In this document: piece by piece, positions 23,305-31,463 of the stretch
How positions within the stretch are numbered: position 1 is the first letter of the stretch
Layout of the letters: every line of letters starts with the position of its first letter
Assembly (NCBI RefSeq): GCF_018614615.1
Contig: NZ_JAGGOK010000021.1
Span: 1-39,981, forward strand
DNA: 39,981 bases
Source of the DNA: Streptomyces sp. ISL-100
GTDB lineage: Bacteria > Actinomycetota > Actinomycetes > Streptomycetales > Streptomycetaceae
Reading direction: 5' to 3'
Made by a program: the position numbers and the translations under genes
Notes under the pieces: model-generated
Told to the model about the DNA's origin: nothing
What the model saw: the letters and a program-made list of their open reading frames with translations, nothing else
Databases searched by the model: none

Positions 23305-24327
23305 ATGCACGCGTCTCAGGGGAAGAGCGCCGGCCTGGGACTTGCCCTCGTGTCGGCGTTCGCATTCGGTGGTTCAGGAGTTGCGGCCAAGCCGCTGATC
23401 GAAGCGGGGCTCGACCCGCTGCACGTGGTGTGGCTACGGGTGGCGGGCGCCGCTCTCGTCATGCTGCCGGTGGCCTGGCGCCACCGCGACCTGCTGCTGC
23501 GCAAGCCCGCCCTGCTCGCCGGTTTCGGACTGCTCGCGGTCGCCGGTGTGCAGGCCTTCTACTTCGCCTCGCTGTCCCGGATCCCGGTCGGCGTCGCGCT
23601 GCTCATCGAATATCTCGCCCCGGCGCTGGTGCTCGGATGGGTTCGGTTTGTGCAGCGCAGGCCGGTGACGCGTGCCGCCGCGGTCGGTGTCGTGCTGGCC
23701 GTGGGTGGCCTGGCTTGCGTGGTCGAGGTTTGGGCCGGGCTGAGCTTCGACGCACTGGGGCTGCTGTTCGCACTCGGCGCGGCCTGCTGTCAGGTCGGCT
23801 ACTTCGTGCTCTCCGACCAGGGCAGTACGGGCGAGGACGCGGCCGACCCGCTGGGTGTCATCGCGTACGGACTGCTCATCGGTGCCGCGGTGCTGACCGT
23901 GGTGGCGCGCCCCTGGGGCATGGACTGGTCGCTGCTCGCGGGGCGTGCGGAGCTGGGTGGGACGGATGTGCCGGCCGCGCTGCTGCTCGGCTGGATCGTA
24001 CTGATCGCCACCGTCGTCGCGTACGTCACGGGTGTGGTGTCGGTGCGCAAGCTGTCACCTCAGGTGGCCGGTGTGGTGGCCTGCCTGGAGGCGGTCATCG
24101 CGACCGTACTGGCGTGGGTGCTGTTGCGGGAGCATCTGTCCGCGCCGCAGATCATCGGCGGGGCCGTGGTGCTCATCGGTGCCTTCATCGCACAGTCGTC
24201 GGCGCCCAAGGCTGCTCCGGGCGGGCCGGTCGCGGGTGGGTCGGCGAGTGGCGTGGGTGTAGGCGCGGATGCGGGTGTGGGCGCGGGTGCGGATACGGAG
24301 TTGTCCGCCGGGCGGACCGCGCCGTAG
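23305..24327 (+). CDS. EamA-family drug/metabolite transporter (first)
   Basis: 340 aa with ten hydrophobic segments forming two EamA repeats (about 6-140 and 155-295). Typical blocks are SAFAFGGSGVAAKPLIEAG, VGVALLIEYLAPALVLGW and, in the second repeat, ACLEAVIATVLAWVLLREHL. It is probably an exporter of amino acids or other small metabolites (RhtA-like); the substrate is unknown. The C-terminal tail (about 300-340) is a Gly/Val/Ala/Asp low-complexity stretch encoded by a GGGTG/GCGGGTG-type repeat. ATG 23305 is chosen from the promoter spacing and the alignment of the first helix. Its TAG stop is part of the -10 box of the next transcript. Confidence 0.85.
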   Translation: MHASQGKSAGLGLALVSAFAFGGSGVAAKPLIEAGLDPLHVVWLRVAGAALVMLPVAWRHRDLLLRKPALLAGFGLLAVAGVQAFYFASLSRIPVGVALLIEYLAPALVLGWVRFVQRRPVTRAAAVGVVLAVGGLACVVEVWAGLSFDALGLLFALGAACCQVGYFVLSDQGSTGEDAADPLGVIAYGLLIGAAVLTVVARPWGMDWSLLAGRAELGGTDVPAALLLGWIVLIATVVAYVTGVVSVRKLSPQVAGVVACLEAVIATVLAWVLLREHLSAPQIIGGAVVLIGAFIAQSSAPKAAPGGPVAGGSASGVGVGADAGVGAGADTELSAGRTAP

Positions 24328-24330
24328 GGT
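24301..24330 (+). promoter_or_regulatory. promoter of the leader peptide and second EamA gene
   Basis: TTGTCC (24301-24306) and TAGGGT (24325-24330) are separated by 18 bp. The -10 contains the stop codon of the first EamA gene. The leader ORF ATG lies seven bases after the -10, so the mRNA would start with or next to that ATG. Confidence 0.7.
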
Positions 24331-24337
24331 GACGATC

Positions 24338-24373
24338 ATGCTTATGACTGTGCTTCCGCCTCCCGCCGCGTAA
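24338..24373 (+). CDS. leaderless upstream ORF, 11 codons, candidate leader peptide
   Basis: ATG CTT ATG ACT GTG then codons for L-P-P-P-A-A and TAA. The peptide [11 protein letters not shown] contains three consecutive prolines, which slow ribosomes. It begins seven bases after a TAGGGT -10 box, the geometry of a leaderless gene. The TAA stop sits in the loop of a hairpin (24363-24370 with 24374-24382). It is too short for standard gene calls. Its role is inferred to be control of the EamA gene at 24489. Confidence 0.55.
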   Translation: MLMTVLPPPAA

Positions 24374-24439
24374 CGCGGGCGGCATTGCCGAAGACGAAGA
24401 CCGGGCTCGGGCAGTCCCCGAGCGGTTCGTCGCTGCCCG
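24363..24439 (+). promoter_or_regulatory. alternative hairpins in the EamA leader, candidate attenuator
   Basis: Hairpin 1 spans 24363-24382, with the leader-ORF stop in its loop. Hairpin 2 pairs GCTCGGG (24405-24411) with CCCGAGC (24417-24423). Hairpin 3 pairs CGGGCAG (24408-24414) with CTGCCCG (24433-24439). Hairpins 2 and 3 share bases and cannot form together, the usual layout of an attenuator or ribosome-controlled switch. The signal and the class are unknown. Confidence 0.5.
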
Positions 24440-24488
24440 CGTGCGGAGTCGAGCGACCACCTGTCCCGTCTTCACGCGGAGAAGTCAC

Positions 24489-25466
24489 GTGTCGAAATCT
24501 TCCTGTCCTTCCTCAGGCCTGCCCGTTGGGCGTGGCCTGATTTATCTCATCGTCGCCGGAACTGCCTGGGGCACCGCTGGAGCGGTCGCCTCCCTCACTT
24601 TCCTGGCCAGCGATCTCGGGCCGCTCGCCCTGTCCTTCTGGCGTTGCGCCGGTGGGCTGGTGCTGCTCGTGGCCGCGCGTGCGGTGCACCGACGCCGGGT
24701 TGTCGCGGCGGTTGTCGCGCCCGTCGAGCCGCGCAGGCGGCGGCTGATGCGCATTCTTGTCACCGGCCTGGGGCTTACGGTCTTCCAGAGCGCGTACTTC
24801 GCGGCCGTGCAGGCCACCGGGCTCGCCGTCGGGACCGTCGTCACCATGGGCGCGGGGCCGGTCCTGATCGCGCTGGGTGCGCGGCTGACCATGGGGGAGC
24901 GGCTGGGGCGCGCCGGGGCACTCACCGTGGTCGGTGCGGTCGTCGGGCTCGCCGTGATGGTGCTGGGCGGCGGGGATGCGTCGGTGCGGCCCGCCGGCGT
25001 CTTCTTTGCGTTGCTTTCGGCGGGCGGGTACGCGGCTATGACGTTGCTGACGCGGCGGCTCGGGCGTGACGGGGGCGGCGCCGATCCGTTCCATACGACC
25101 GCGTGGGCGTTCGCCATCTGCTCGTTGTGTCTGCTGCCGTTCGCGGCTGCCGAGGGGCTGCTGCCGCACACCGCCGATCCGGTGCGGGTGGTGTGGCTGC
25201 TGGTGTACATGGCTACGGTGCCGACGGCGCTTGCGTACGCCCTTTACTTCGCCGGGGCGGCGGTTGTCCGGTCCGCGACCGTGTCGGTGATTACGTTGCT
25301 GGAGCCGGTGAGCGCGGCCGTCATCGCGGTTGTCCTGTTGGGTGAGCGGCTGGCGGTGGCCACCGTGGTGGGGACGCTGTTGCTGCTCGCGGCGGTGGCG
25401 GGGCTCGCGGTCGCGGAGGCGCGGACGGTGGCGTTGGGGCGTAGGGCAGAGGTGGTTCTCGCGTAG
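24489..25466 (+). CDS. EamA-family transporter (second), behind a candidate attenuator
   Basis: 325 aa with ten transmembrane segments in two EamA repeats (about 15-150, 165-310): [36 protein letters not shown], and late blocks [24 protein letters not shown]. The predicted function is export of small metabolites. GTG 24489 follows GGAGAAG (24478-24484). The 150-base leader contains the small ORF at 24338 and alternative hairpins. It differs from the neighbouring EamA gene in sequence, so it is not a fresh duplicate. Confidence 0.87.
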   Translation: MSKSSCPSSGLPVGRGLIYLIVAGTAWGTAGAVASLTFLASDLGPLALSFWRCAGGLVLLVAARAVHRRRVVAAVVAPVEPRRRRLMRILVTGLGLTVFQSAYFAAVQATGLAVGTVVTMGAGPVLIALGARLTMGERLGRAGALTVVGAVVGLAVMVLGGGDASVRPAGVFFALLSAGGYAAMTLLTRRLGRDGGGADPFHTTAWAFAICSLCLLPFAAAEGLLPHTADPVRVVWLLVYMATVPTALAYALYFAGAAVVRSATVSVITLLEPVSAAVIAVVLLGERLAVATVVGTLLLLAAVAGLAVAEARTVALGRRAEVVLA

Positions 25467-25497
25467 CGGGGCGGGGGCGGGTGGGGCGCGGGCGGTT

Positions 25498-25580
25498 TCC
25501 CCCACCCCACCCGCCCGTTCCCCACCTGGGGCGCTGCCCCGGGCCCCAGGTCCTCGAACGCCGGACGGGCTTGGTGCGTC
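25498..25580. repeat. dispersed Streptomyces intergenic repeat, copy 2
   Basis: It has the same blocks as 10176-10268: a C-rich lead, a hairpin CCTGGGG (25525-25531) with CCCCAGG (25544-25550), then GTCCTCGAACGCCGGACGGG. It fills most of the 155-bp gap between the second EamA gene and the convergent PPOx gene and may end transcription there. Confidence 0.7.
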
Positions 25581-25621
25581 GCCCGGCAGTCCGTTCCCCG
25601 CCGGCTGCCCTGAGTCGTGGC

Positions 25622-26284
25622 TCAGAGTGTGGTCAGGTAGTCCGGGAGCGTGATGGCCGGGTCCAGGTCGGCTGCCGGGATCGGGGCGCCGTAACCGCGC
25701 GTCAGAGGGATTACGCCTGTCCAGTGCGGGAGTGAGGCGTCCTCGGGCTCGTCGTTGGGGCCGCCGGTGCGTACCTTCGCGGAGACCTCCTCCAGGTCCA
25801 GGCGGATCACGGCGGTCGCCGCGAGCTCCTTGGTGTTGGCCGGGCGCGAGTCGTAGGAGCGGCCGGGGACAACGTGGTCGACCAGTGCGTCGAGGGCGGT
25901 GCGGCGCTCTTCCTCGTCGATGACCTCGTAAGCGATGCCGTGAACCACCACCGAGCGGTAGTTGATGGAGTGGTGGAAGGCGGAGCGGGCCAGGACGAGG
26001 CCGTCGACGTGCGTGACCGTCAGGCAGACCGCGAGGCCGGGGTCTGCCTGGCCGGCCATGCGCAGGGGGCGGGATCCAGTGGAGCCGTGCACGTAGAGGC
26101 GCTCGCCGACGCGGCCGTAGAGGGTCGGCAGGACCACGGGAGCGCCGTCGCGGACGAAGCCGAGATGGCAGACGTAACCCTCGTCGAGTATCGCGTGAAC
26201 CTGCTCGCGGTCGTACGACGCGCGTTCCCGGGAACGGGTGGGGACCGTGCGCTCGGAAGGCGCGTAGGACGTGGTGTCCGCCAT
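25622..26284 (-). CDS. pyridoxamine 5'-phosphate oxidase-family flavoprotein
   Basis: 220 aa. The split-barrel flavin-binding domain (about 28-180) includes HAILDEGYVCHLGFVRDGAP, VLPTLYGRVGERLYVHGSTGS and SINYRSVVVHG. Members bind FMN (or F420) and act on varied substrates; the substrate is unknown. ATG 26284 has GGAG (in GGAGAT) seven bases upstream; ATG 26296 has none. The gene is divergent from a MocR regulator 35 bp away, an arrangement in which MocR often controls its neighbour. Confidence 0.82.
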   Translation of the reverse strand: MADTTSYAPSERTVPTRSRERASYDREQVHAILDEGYVCHLGFVRDGAPVVLPTLYGRVGERLYVHGSTGSRPLRMAGQADPGLAVCLTVTHVDGLVLARSAFHHSINYRSVVVHGIAYEVIDEEERRTALDALVDHVVPGRSYDSRPANTKELAATAVIRLDLEEVSAKVRTGGPNDEPEDASLPHWTGVIPLTRGYGAPIPAADLDPAITLPDYLTTL

Positions 26285-26312
26285 TGGAATCTCCATTGCA
26301 TTAGTGCATAAT
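26284..26312 (+). promoter_or_regulatory. mocR promoter with direct-repeat operator
   Basis: TTGGAA (26284-26289) and CATAAT (26307-26312) are 17 bp apart. Two direct repeats, TGCATTA (26297-26303) and TGCATAA (26305-26311), lie over the spacer and -10. MocR proteins commonly bind direct repeats, so self-control and control of the divergent PPOx gene are likely. Confidence 0.65.
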
Positions 26313-26319
26313 GAGCTTT

Positions 26320-27654
26320 GTGCTAGGAGACTATCGGATCAGTGGGCGGCGTGCATCTGAGATCGCCGCGAGTGTGGAGCGTGCGGTCGGTTCCGGGGAG
26401 CTGGAGCCGGGACAACTGCTGCCGCCCATGAGGGAGTTGGCGGGGGAGCTGGGGGTCAATCCGAATACGGTCGCGGCCGCGTACCGCACACTGCGGGAAC
26501 GAGGGGTGATCGAGACCTCGGGTCGCCGAGGCAGCCGGGTGCGTCCCCGGCCGGCCAGTACGGCGCGGGAGCTGATCAGGGTCGACGTACCGCCCGGCGT
26601 GCGCGACTTGAGTGAGGGCAATCCTGATCCCGCGCTGCTGCCGCCGCTGCACGACGCGTTCGCGGCCGCGACACAGCACAACGCGCGGCAGCCGGGGCTG
26701 TACGGGCAGAATCCCGTGGACGAGGACTTCGCGCGCCTCGTGCGGGCCGCGTTCGACGCGGACGGAGTGCCGGGCGGTCCTGTAGCCGTCACCTCGGGAT
26801 CGCTCGACGCGATCGAGCGTGTACTGGCCGCGCACCTGAAGCCGGGTGACGCGGTCGCGGTCGAGGACCCGGGGTGGAGCAGCCTGCTCGATCTGATTCC
26901 CGCGCTCGGGCTGAGCGCCGTACCCGTGGCGCTCGACGACGACGGGCCGCTGCCGGGTGAGGTCGAACGGGCCCTTCGTGGCGGGGCGCGGGCGCTCGTG
27001 GTCACCGACCGGGCGCAGAATCCGACCGGTGCGGTGGTGAGCGCCGCGCGGGCGGAGGAGCTGCGCCGGGTTCTGGCGGCGTATCCGGGAGTGCTGCTGA
27101 TTGAGGACGATCACGGGCACGCCATTGTCGATCTGCCCGTACATCCGCTCGCGGGCGTGACGGACCACTGGGTGTTCGTACGGTCCGTCGCCAAGGCGTA
27201 CGGTCCGGATCTGCGGCTCGCCATGATGACCGGCGACCCGGTCACGGTGGACCGGGTGGCGGGGCGGCAGCGGCTCGGGCCGGGGTGGGTCAGCCGGCTG
27301 TTGCAGCGGGCGGTTGTTGATCTGTGGGAGGCGGGAGCCGTGGACGTACGGGCTGTCTCGCGTGCGTACGGCGAGCGGCGCGACGCACTGGTGGGGGCGT
27401 TGGCGGAGCGGGGGGTCGAAGCGCACGGGCGCAGTGGGCTGAATGTGTGGGTGCCGGTGGCGGACGAGACGGGGGTGGTGGCGCGGCTGCTGCACTCGGG
27501 GTGGGCCGTCGCTCCTGGTGCGCGGTTCCGGATGGCGGCGGGGCCGGGTGTGCGGGTGACTGTTTCGGCCATGATGCCGGCCGACGTCGGGCCGCTGGCC
27601 GACGCTGTTGCCGTGGCGGCGGGGCCGGCGCCGGTGGGGCGGCGCTATGGCTGA
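26320..27654 (+). CDS. MocR-family (GntR + aminotransferase) transcriptional regulator
   Basis: 444 aa from GTG 26320. A GntR winged helix (about 5-75) has AGELGVNPNTVAAAYRTLRE; a class I aminotransferase fold (about 90-435) has the pyridoxal-phosphate lysine K292 in SVAKAYGPDLRLA and the block VTDRAQNPTGAVVS. Such fusions sense vitamin B6 or amino compounds and control transcription. The start is set by the promoter: -10 CATAAT ends seven bases before GTG 26320, giving a leaderless mRNA; ATG 26311 lies inside the -10 region and is less likely. It is divergent from the PPOx gene and probably regulates it. Confidence 0.87.
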   Translation: MLGDYRISGRRASEIAASVERAVGSGELEPGQLLPPMRELAGELGVNPNTVAAAYRTLRERGVIETSGRRGSRVRPRPASTARELIRVDVPPGVRDLSEGNPDPALLPPLHDAFAAATQHNARQPGLYGQNPVDEDFARLVRAAFDADGVPGGPVAVTSGSLDAIERVLAAHLKPGDAVAVEDPGWSSLLDLIPALGLSAVPVALDDDGPLPGEVERALRGGARALVVTDRAQNPTGAVVSAARAEELRRVLAAYPGVLLIEDDHGHAIVDLPVHPLAGVTDHWVFVRSVAKAYGPDLRLAMMTGDPVTVDRVAGRQRLGPGWVSRLLQRAVVDLWEAGAVDVRAVSRAYGERRDALVGALAERGVEAHGRSGLNVWVPVADETGVVARLLHSGWAVAPGARFRMAAGPGVRVTVSAMMPADVGPLADAVAVAAGPAPVGRRYG

Positions 27655-27669
27655 GGGTGTCCTGCGGAG

Positions 27670-27760
27670 CTCTTCCCCGCCCCTTCCCGCTGTGTCACTG
27701 CTCCGCCGCGTCGGGGCTCTGCCGGGGCCCGGTCCTCCAACGCCCGACGGGCTGGGTGTT
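27670..27760. repeat. dispersed intergenic repeat, degraded copy 3
   Basis: TTCCCCGCCCCTTCCCGC, then GGTCCTCCAACGCCCGACGGG, the same block order as the copies at 10176 and 25498 but without a clean central hairpin. It lies between the convergent mocR and third EamA genes. Confidence 0.55.
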
Positions 27761-27776
27761 GGGGCGCGGCTTCTCG

Positions 27777-28742
27777 TCAGTTGCGGCTTCGGGCCCGGCT
27801 CTGGGTAAGTGCCGCGCCCGCCAGGACGATGAGGGCGCCCACCGGGGTGTTCCAGCTGAGGTGTTCACCCAGCAGTGTCACGCCCGCGACTGTGGCGATG
27901 ACCGGGATGAAGTACGTGACCATCTGCGCCGTCGTGGGGCCGACCTCCGCCACCAGGTCGTACTGGAGGAGCATGGCCAAGCCGGTGCCGAGTGCGCCGA
28001 GTGCCACCACCGCGAGCAGCGGCACGACCGGGAACGACGTCGGCATGGTGGTGAACAGCGGGGTCACCACGGCGAGTTGGACCGTACCGAGGAGAAGCTG
28101 CGCGCCCGTCATGGACAGGGCGGAGTTGCCGCTGCCCGCGAGGGTACGGCGCAGGTAGATCCAGCCGATCGGGTAGCTGAGGGAGGCCAGCAGCGCCATC
28201 GCCGTGCCGCCGAAGTCCAGCCCCGAGAAGCCCTGCCACGCGCCCAGCACGGTCAGTACGCCGATGAAGCCGATGCCGAGTCCCGCGACGCGGCGGCGGG
28301 TCGGGCGGTCCTCGGAGAAGGCGACCAGCGAGAGCACCATCCCCCACAGCGGTGAGGTGGCGTTGCAGATGCCGGCGAGCGTCGAGGGGATCGTCAGCTC
28401 GGAGTAGGCGAAGAGCGAGAACGGCAGGGCGTTGAGGAAGAACGCGGCGACGGCGAGATGGCCCCATGTGCGGGCGCCGCGCGGCAGCCCCACCCGCTTC
28501 ACCGCCATCGCGGCGACGAGCACGGCCGTACCGAAGAGCAGTCGCCCGAGGGTCACTTGGAAGGGTGCGTACGCCTCCGTGCCGACCTTGATGAACAGGA
28601 AACTGAAGCCCCAGATGAGCGCGAGCACCGAGAACCGGATGCGCCAGTCCAGGGCCGGGCGGCGGACGGGCGGGGGAGGGGCGTCGGCGGCAGCGGCGGG
28701 GGCGGCGGGCGATGCGGCGCGGGATGTGGACGTCGAGCTCAT
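27777..28742 (-). CDS. EamA-family transporter (third), divergent from a LysR gene
   Basis: 321 aa. A Pro/Ala-rich cytoplasmic start (about 1-28) precedes ten transmembrane segments with IRFSVLALIWGFSFLFIKVG, YSELTIPSTLAGICNATSP and PVIATVAGVTLLGEHLSWN. It is a probable exporter with unknown substrate. ATG 28742 is set by a promoter: on the minus strand TTGTGC (28773-28778) and CAGGGT (28750-28755) are 17 bp apart, and the -10 ends seven bases before the ATG, so the mRNA is probably leaderless. It is divergent from a LysR-type gene, a standard arrangement for LysR-controlled exporters. Confidence 0.87.
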   Translation of the reverse strand: MSSTSTSRAASPAAPAAAADAPPPPVRRPALDWRIRFSVLALIWGFSFLFIKVGTEAYAPFQVTLGRLLFGTAVLVAAMAVKRVGLPRGARTWGHLAVAAFFLNALPFSLFAYSELTIPSTLAGICNATSPLWGMVLSLVAFSEDRPTRRRVAGLGIGFIGVLTVLGAWQGFSGLDFGGTAMALLASLSYPIGWIYLRRTLAGSGNSALSMTGAQLLLGTVQLAVVTPLFTTMPTSFPVVPLLAVVALGALGTGLAMLLQYDLVAEVGPTTAQMVTYFIPVIATVAGVTLLGEHLSWNTPVGALIVLAGAALTQSRARSRN

Positions 28743-28749
28743 GGTGGTT

Positions 28750-28778
28750 ACCCTGGCCCGCTCAACTTCGTAGCACAA
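28750..28778 (-). promoter_or_regulatory. predicted leaderless promoter of the third EamA gene
   Basis: Minus-strand TTGTGC and CAGGGT are spaced 17 bp, and the ATG is seven bases after the -10. It shares the 74-bp intergenic region with the LysR promoter (TAGCAT at 28804-28809). Confidence 0.55.
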
Positions 28779-28803
28779 GCGAGATTTCGTGGACGGCATC
28801 ACT

Positions 28804-28809
28804 TAGCAT
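28804..28809 (+). promoter_or_regulatory. predicted -10 of the lysR gene, leaderless
   Basis: TAGCAT ends seven bases before ATG 28817. The arms AAGCGA (28777-28782) and TCGCTT (28809-28814) flank the region and may be part of LysR binding. Confidence 0.45.
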
Positions 28810-28816
28810 CGCTTAC

Positions 28817-29722
28817 ATGTTGAATTTGGAGCGCCTGCGTACGCTCGACGCCCTCGCCCGGCACGGCTCGGTCAGCGGCGCGGCCGAGGGGCTGCACGTG
28901 ACGACCTCCGCCGTTTCGCAGCAGATGGCCAAGCTGGAGCGCGAGGTCGGCCAGCCGCTGCTCGCCAAGAACGGCCGCGGCGTCCGCCTCACCGACGCCG
29001 GGCGGCTGCTCGCCGACCACGCCGCGCGCATCCTCTCCCAGGTCGAGCTCGCCCAGGCCGACATCGAGGCACAGAGCGGGCGGGCCGTCGGGGACCTCAC
29101 TGTCGCCGCCTTCCCCACGGCGGCGCGCGGTCTGCTGCCGTCGGCCCTTGCCGCACTTCGTGCCGAGCATCCGCAACTGCGGGTGCAGATGCGGGAGATG
29201 GAGCCCGCCGAATCGGTACGCGGGGTCGTGCGGGGCGACTTCGATCTCGCCGTCGTACTCGACTGGTACAACAGGCCGCTCTCCATGCCGGAGGGGCTCG
29301 CGAAGCAGGAGCTGCTCCACGACCCCGCCGACGTCGCCATGCATGTCGACCATCCGCTCGCGGGCCGCACCACCGTGGATCTGGAGGAGTTCGCCGACGA
29401 CGACTGGGTCACCTGGGCGGAGGGGGAGTTCTGTCACGAGTGGCTGATGTTCACGCTGCGCGGGAAGGGGGTCGAACCCCGGATCGCGCATGTCGCCGAG
29501 GAGCACGCCACCCAGCTCGCGCTGATCGCCGAGGGGCTCGGGGTGTGCGTGGCGCCACGGCTGGGGCGCGGTCCTGTGCCGGAGCGGGTCCGCGTCGTAC
29601 CGGTGCGGCATGCGATGCGGCGGCATGTGTACGCCGTCTGGCGCGCCGACGCGGACCGGCGGCCCTCCATTCGCGCGGCGGTCGACGCGCTGTGCGCGGC
29701 GGGCACGGCCGTCGTCAGCTGA
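28817..29722 (+). CDS. LysR-type transcriptional regulator
   Basis: 301 aa. The helix-turn-helix is at about 3-60 (LERLRTLDALARHGSVSGAA, SQQMAKLEREVGQPLL) and the ligand-binding domain at about 90-295, with DLAVVLDWYNRP and IAEGLGVCVAPRLG. It probably controls the divergent EamA exporter; the effector is unknown. ATG 28817 is set by the -10 TAGCAT and by family alignment. A weak hairpin (GGCCT...AGGCC near 29737-29754) lies before the convergent PPOx gene. Confidence 0.9.
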   Translation: MLNLERLRTLDALARHGSVSGAAEGLHVTTSAVSQQMAKLEREVGQPLLAKNGRGVRLTDAGRLLADHAARILSQVELAQADIEAQSGRAVGDLTVAAFPTAARGLLPSALAALRAEHPQLRVQMREMEPAESVRGVVRGDFDLAVVLDWYNRPLSMPEGLAKQELLHDPADVAMHVDHPLAGRTTVDLEEFADDDWVTWAEGEFCHEWLMFTLRGKGVEPRIAHVAEEHATQLALIAEGLGVCVAPRLGRGPVPERVRVVPVRHAMRRHVYAVWRADADRRPSIRAAVDALCAAGTAVVS

Positions 29723-29764
29723 GGGCAGGATCGGGCGGCCTGAACGGAGGCCCGGGACCCTGGG

Positions 29765-30232
29765 TCAGAGGCCGACCATCTTGCGGAAGTCCCAGGACGT
29801 CATCGCGTCCGGCGTCAGCCGCAGCCAGGCGTGCCGCCCGTCGTGCGGCATCTGCGTCATGCCGAAGTACTTGCGGGGGAACAGCCGCTCCGGTACGTCG
29901 AGTTCCGGACACGGCTCACCCGTGCGCGGCGCCTCTCCCACGAAGACGGCGGTGCCGGACAGCTCGATGCCGCGCAGTTCGCCGTACTCCACGCCGTCGT
30001 CCACGACCACGGCCAGCCGGGCGTCCTTGCGCAGCTGTGCCCAGCGGCGGCTGCGCGTGATCGAGTACAGCCACAGCGAAGTGCCGTCCCAGACGAACCA
30101 CAGGGCGCCGACGTGCGGGGCGCCGTCCGCCGAGACCGTCGCCACCCGGCAGGTGCGCTGCTCGGTGAGGAAGGCGTCCCGCTCGGCGTCCGTCATCATG
30201 ATGCGGCGGCCTCTGCGCTGTGTGGCGGTCAT
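29765..30232 (-). CDS. pyridoxamine 5'-phosphate oxidase-family protein (second)
   Basis: 155 aa. A single split-barrel domain with LTEQRTCRVATVSADGAPHV, GALWFVWDGTSLWLYSITRS and ARLAVVVDDGVEYGELRGIE. The family binds FMN or F420. There is no clear substrate. ATG 30232 follows GGAGGGG on the minus strand. It is divergent from the isochorismatase-like gene (118 bp apart). It shares only the family with the PPOx gene at 25622 and is shorter. Confidence 0.82.
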   Translation of the reverse strand: MTATQRRGRRIMMTDAERDAFLTEQRTCRVATVSADGAPHVGALWFVWDGTSLWLYSITRSRRWAQLRKDARLAVVVDDGVEYGELRGIELSGTAVFVGEAPRTGEPCPELDVPERLFPRKYFGMTQMPHDGRHAWLRLTPDAMTSWDFRKMVGL

Positions 30233-30349
30233 CGGCGTCCGTCCCCTCCATCGCTCAACGGTTTCTGACTCAGTGTCAGGAATCATGGGGTCTCTTCCCT
30301 CATCGCGCAATGGCCGTTAGCCTCGCGCGCTCAGAACCGAGGAGGAGCC

Positions 30350-31000
30350 TTGCCGTCGTACGAACAGCTCGCGGAGCAGCTCGATCCGGCGACCACCGTG
30401 CTGCTCACCGTGGAATGCCAGCAGGGTGTCGTCGGCCCGGACAGCGCACTTCCCGAACTCGCCAGAGAAGCCCGTTCCTCGGGGGCCCTGGTACGCGTCG
30501 CGCGGCTGGTCGCCGGAGCGCACGAGGCCGGGGTGCAGGTGGTGCACGCGGTGGCGGAACGGCGTCCCGACGGGCGCGGCGCCAGCCACAACGCACGGCT
30601 GTTCCGCGCCGCCGCGCGGCTGCCCGTACAGCAGCTCACGGGAACGACCGCGGTGCGCGTCGCGGAACCGATCGAAGTCGCGGACGAGGACCTCGTCGTA
30701 CGGCGGCTGCACGGCCTTTCGCCGCTCTCCGGTACGGACGTTCCCGCACTGCTGCGCAACCTCGGCTGCCGCACCCTGATGGTCACGGGTGTCTCGGCCA
30801 ATGTGGCGATTCCCAATGCCGTCTTCGACGCGGTGAACCTCGGCTACACGGCCGTCGTGCCCTCGGACGCCATCGCGGGGGTGCCTTCCGACTACACCCC
30901 CGCGATGATCCGCAATACGCTCGCCCTCGTCGCCACGATCACCACGACCGACGCGGTGCTCGCCTGCTGGAAGCGTCCCCGGCGGGTCAGGCAAGGGTGA
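30350..31000 (+). CDS. isochorismatase-fold protein lacking the catalytic triad
   Basis: 216 aa with the Rossmann-like isochorismatase/cysteine hydrolase fold. The usual Asp of strand 1 is E22 (TVECQQG), the usual Lys position falls in an Arg-Arg pair (R118-R119), and the catalytic Cys is A153 in [14 protein letters not shown]. So the protein is probably not a normal hydrolase. The TTG start at 30350 follows GAGGAGG (30339-30345). Its end overlaps the convergent Rieske gene by 14 bp. It may be a binding or regulatory protein; this is inference. Confidence 0.8.
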   Translation: MPSYEQLAEQLDPATTVLLTVECQQGVVGPDSALPELAREARSSGALVRVARLVAGAHEAGVQVVHAVAERRPDGRGASHNARLFRAAARLPVQQLTGTTAVRVAEPIEVADEDLVVRRLHGLSPLSGTDVPALLRNLGCRTLMVTGVSANVAIPNAVFDAVNLGYTAVVPSDAIAGVPSDYTPAMIRNTLALVATITTTDAVLACWKRPRRVRQG

Positions 31001-31463
31001 TCGAGTCGCCCTCGACCTTGATGGCGGCGGCCGGGAGCGGCGCTTTCGCCGGGCCGCCCTTCACGCTGCCGTCCGTCGCGTCGAACATGCTCCCGTGGCA
31101 GGGGCAGTTGATCATCCCGTTCGCGACGTCCTTGACCGCGCAGCCCTGGTGGGTGCACTTCGACGAGAACGCCTTGAACTGCCCCGCTGTGGGCTGGGTG
31201 ACGACCAGCCCCTTGTCGGCGAAGACCTTGCCGCCGCCCTCCGGGATGTCGGCCGTCTTGGCCAGTACTGCGCCCGCGTCTCCGCCACCGCTGCCGCCCG
31301 CCTCGCCCCCGCCGCCCGCGGGCTTGTCGACAGCGGTACCGGCCGGGCTGTCACTGTCCGATCCACCGCAGGCCGTCAGCGCGGCGGCGACCCCGGCCGC
31401 GCCCACCGCGGCGACGACCGTACGGCGGCCGAACAGCCGCCCTGTCTCCTGAGATCCCGTCAT
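30987..31463 (-). CDS. Rieske [2Fe-2S] lipoprotein with Tat-type signal
   Basis: 158 aa. A twin-arginine signal G-R13R14-T followed by a hydrophobic core and a lipobox LTAC (C32) marks a lipid-anchored exported protein. A Gly/Ser/Ala linker (about 33-66) is followed by a Rieske domain with cluster ligands C103, H105, C120, H123 (CTHQGC, CPCHGS) and a disulfide pair C108/C122. It should carry electrons outside the membrane; the partner is not in the window. ATG 31463 follows AGAGGAG on the minus strand. Its 3' end overlaps the convergent isochorismatase-fold gene. Confidence 0.9.
   Translation of the reverse strand: MTGSQETGRLFGRRTVVAAVGAAGVAAALTACGGSDSDSPAGTAVDKPAGGGGEAGGSGGGDAGAVLAKTADIPEGGGKVFADKGLVVTQPTAGQFKAFSSKCTHQGCAVKDVANGMINCPCHGSMFDATDGSVKGGPAKAPLPAAAIKVEGDSITLA

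Noticed and set aside
29737..29754. Terminator between the lysR and PPOx genes
   Set aside because: Only a 5-bp stem (GGCCT/AGGCC); too weak to call as a feature.
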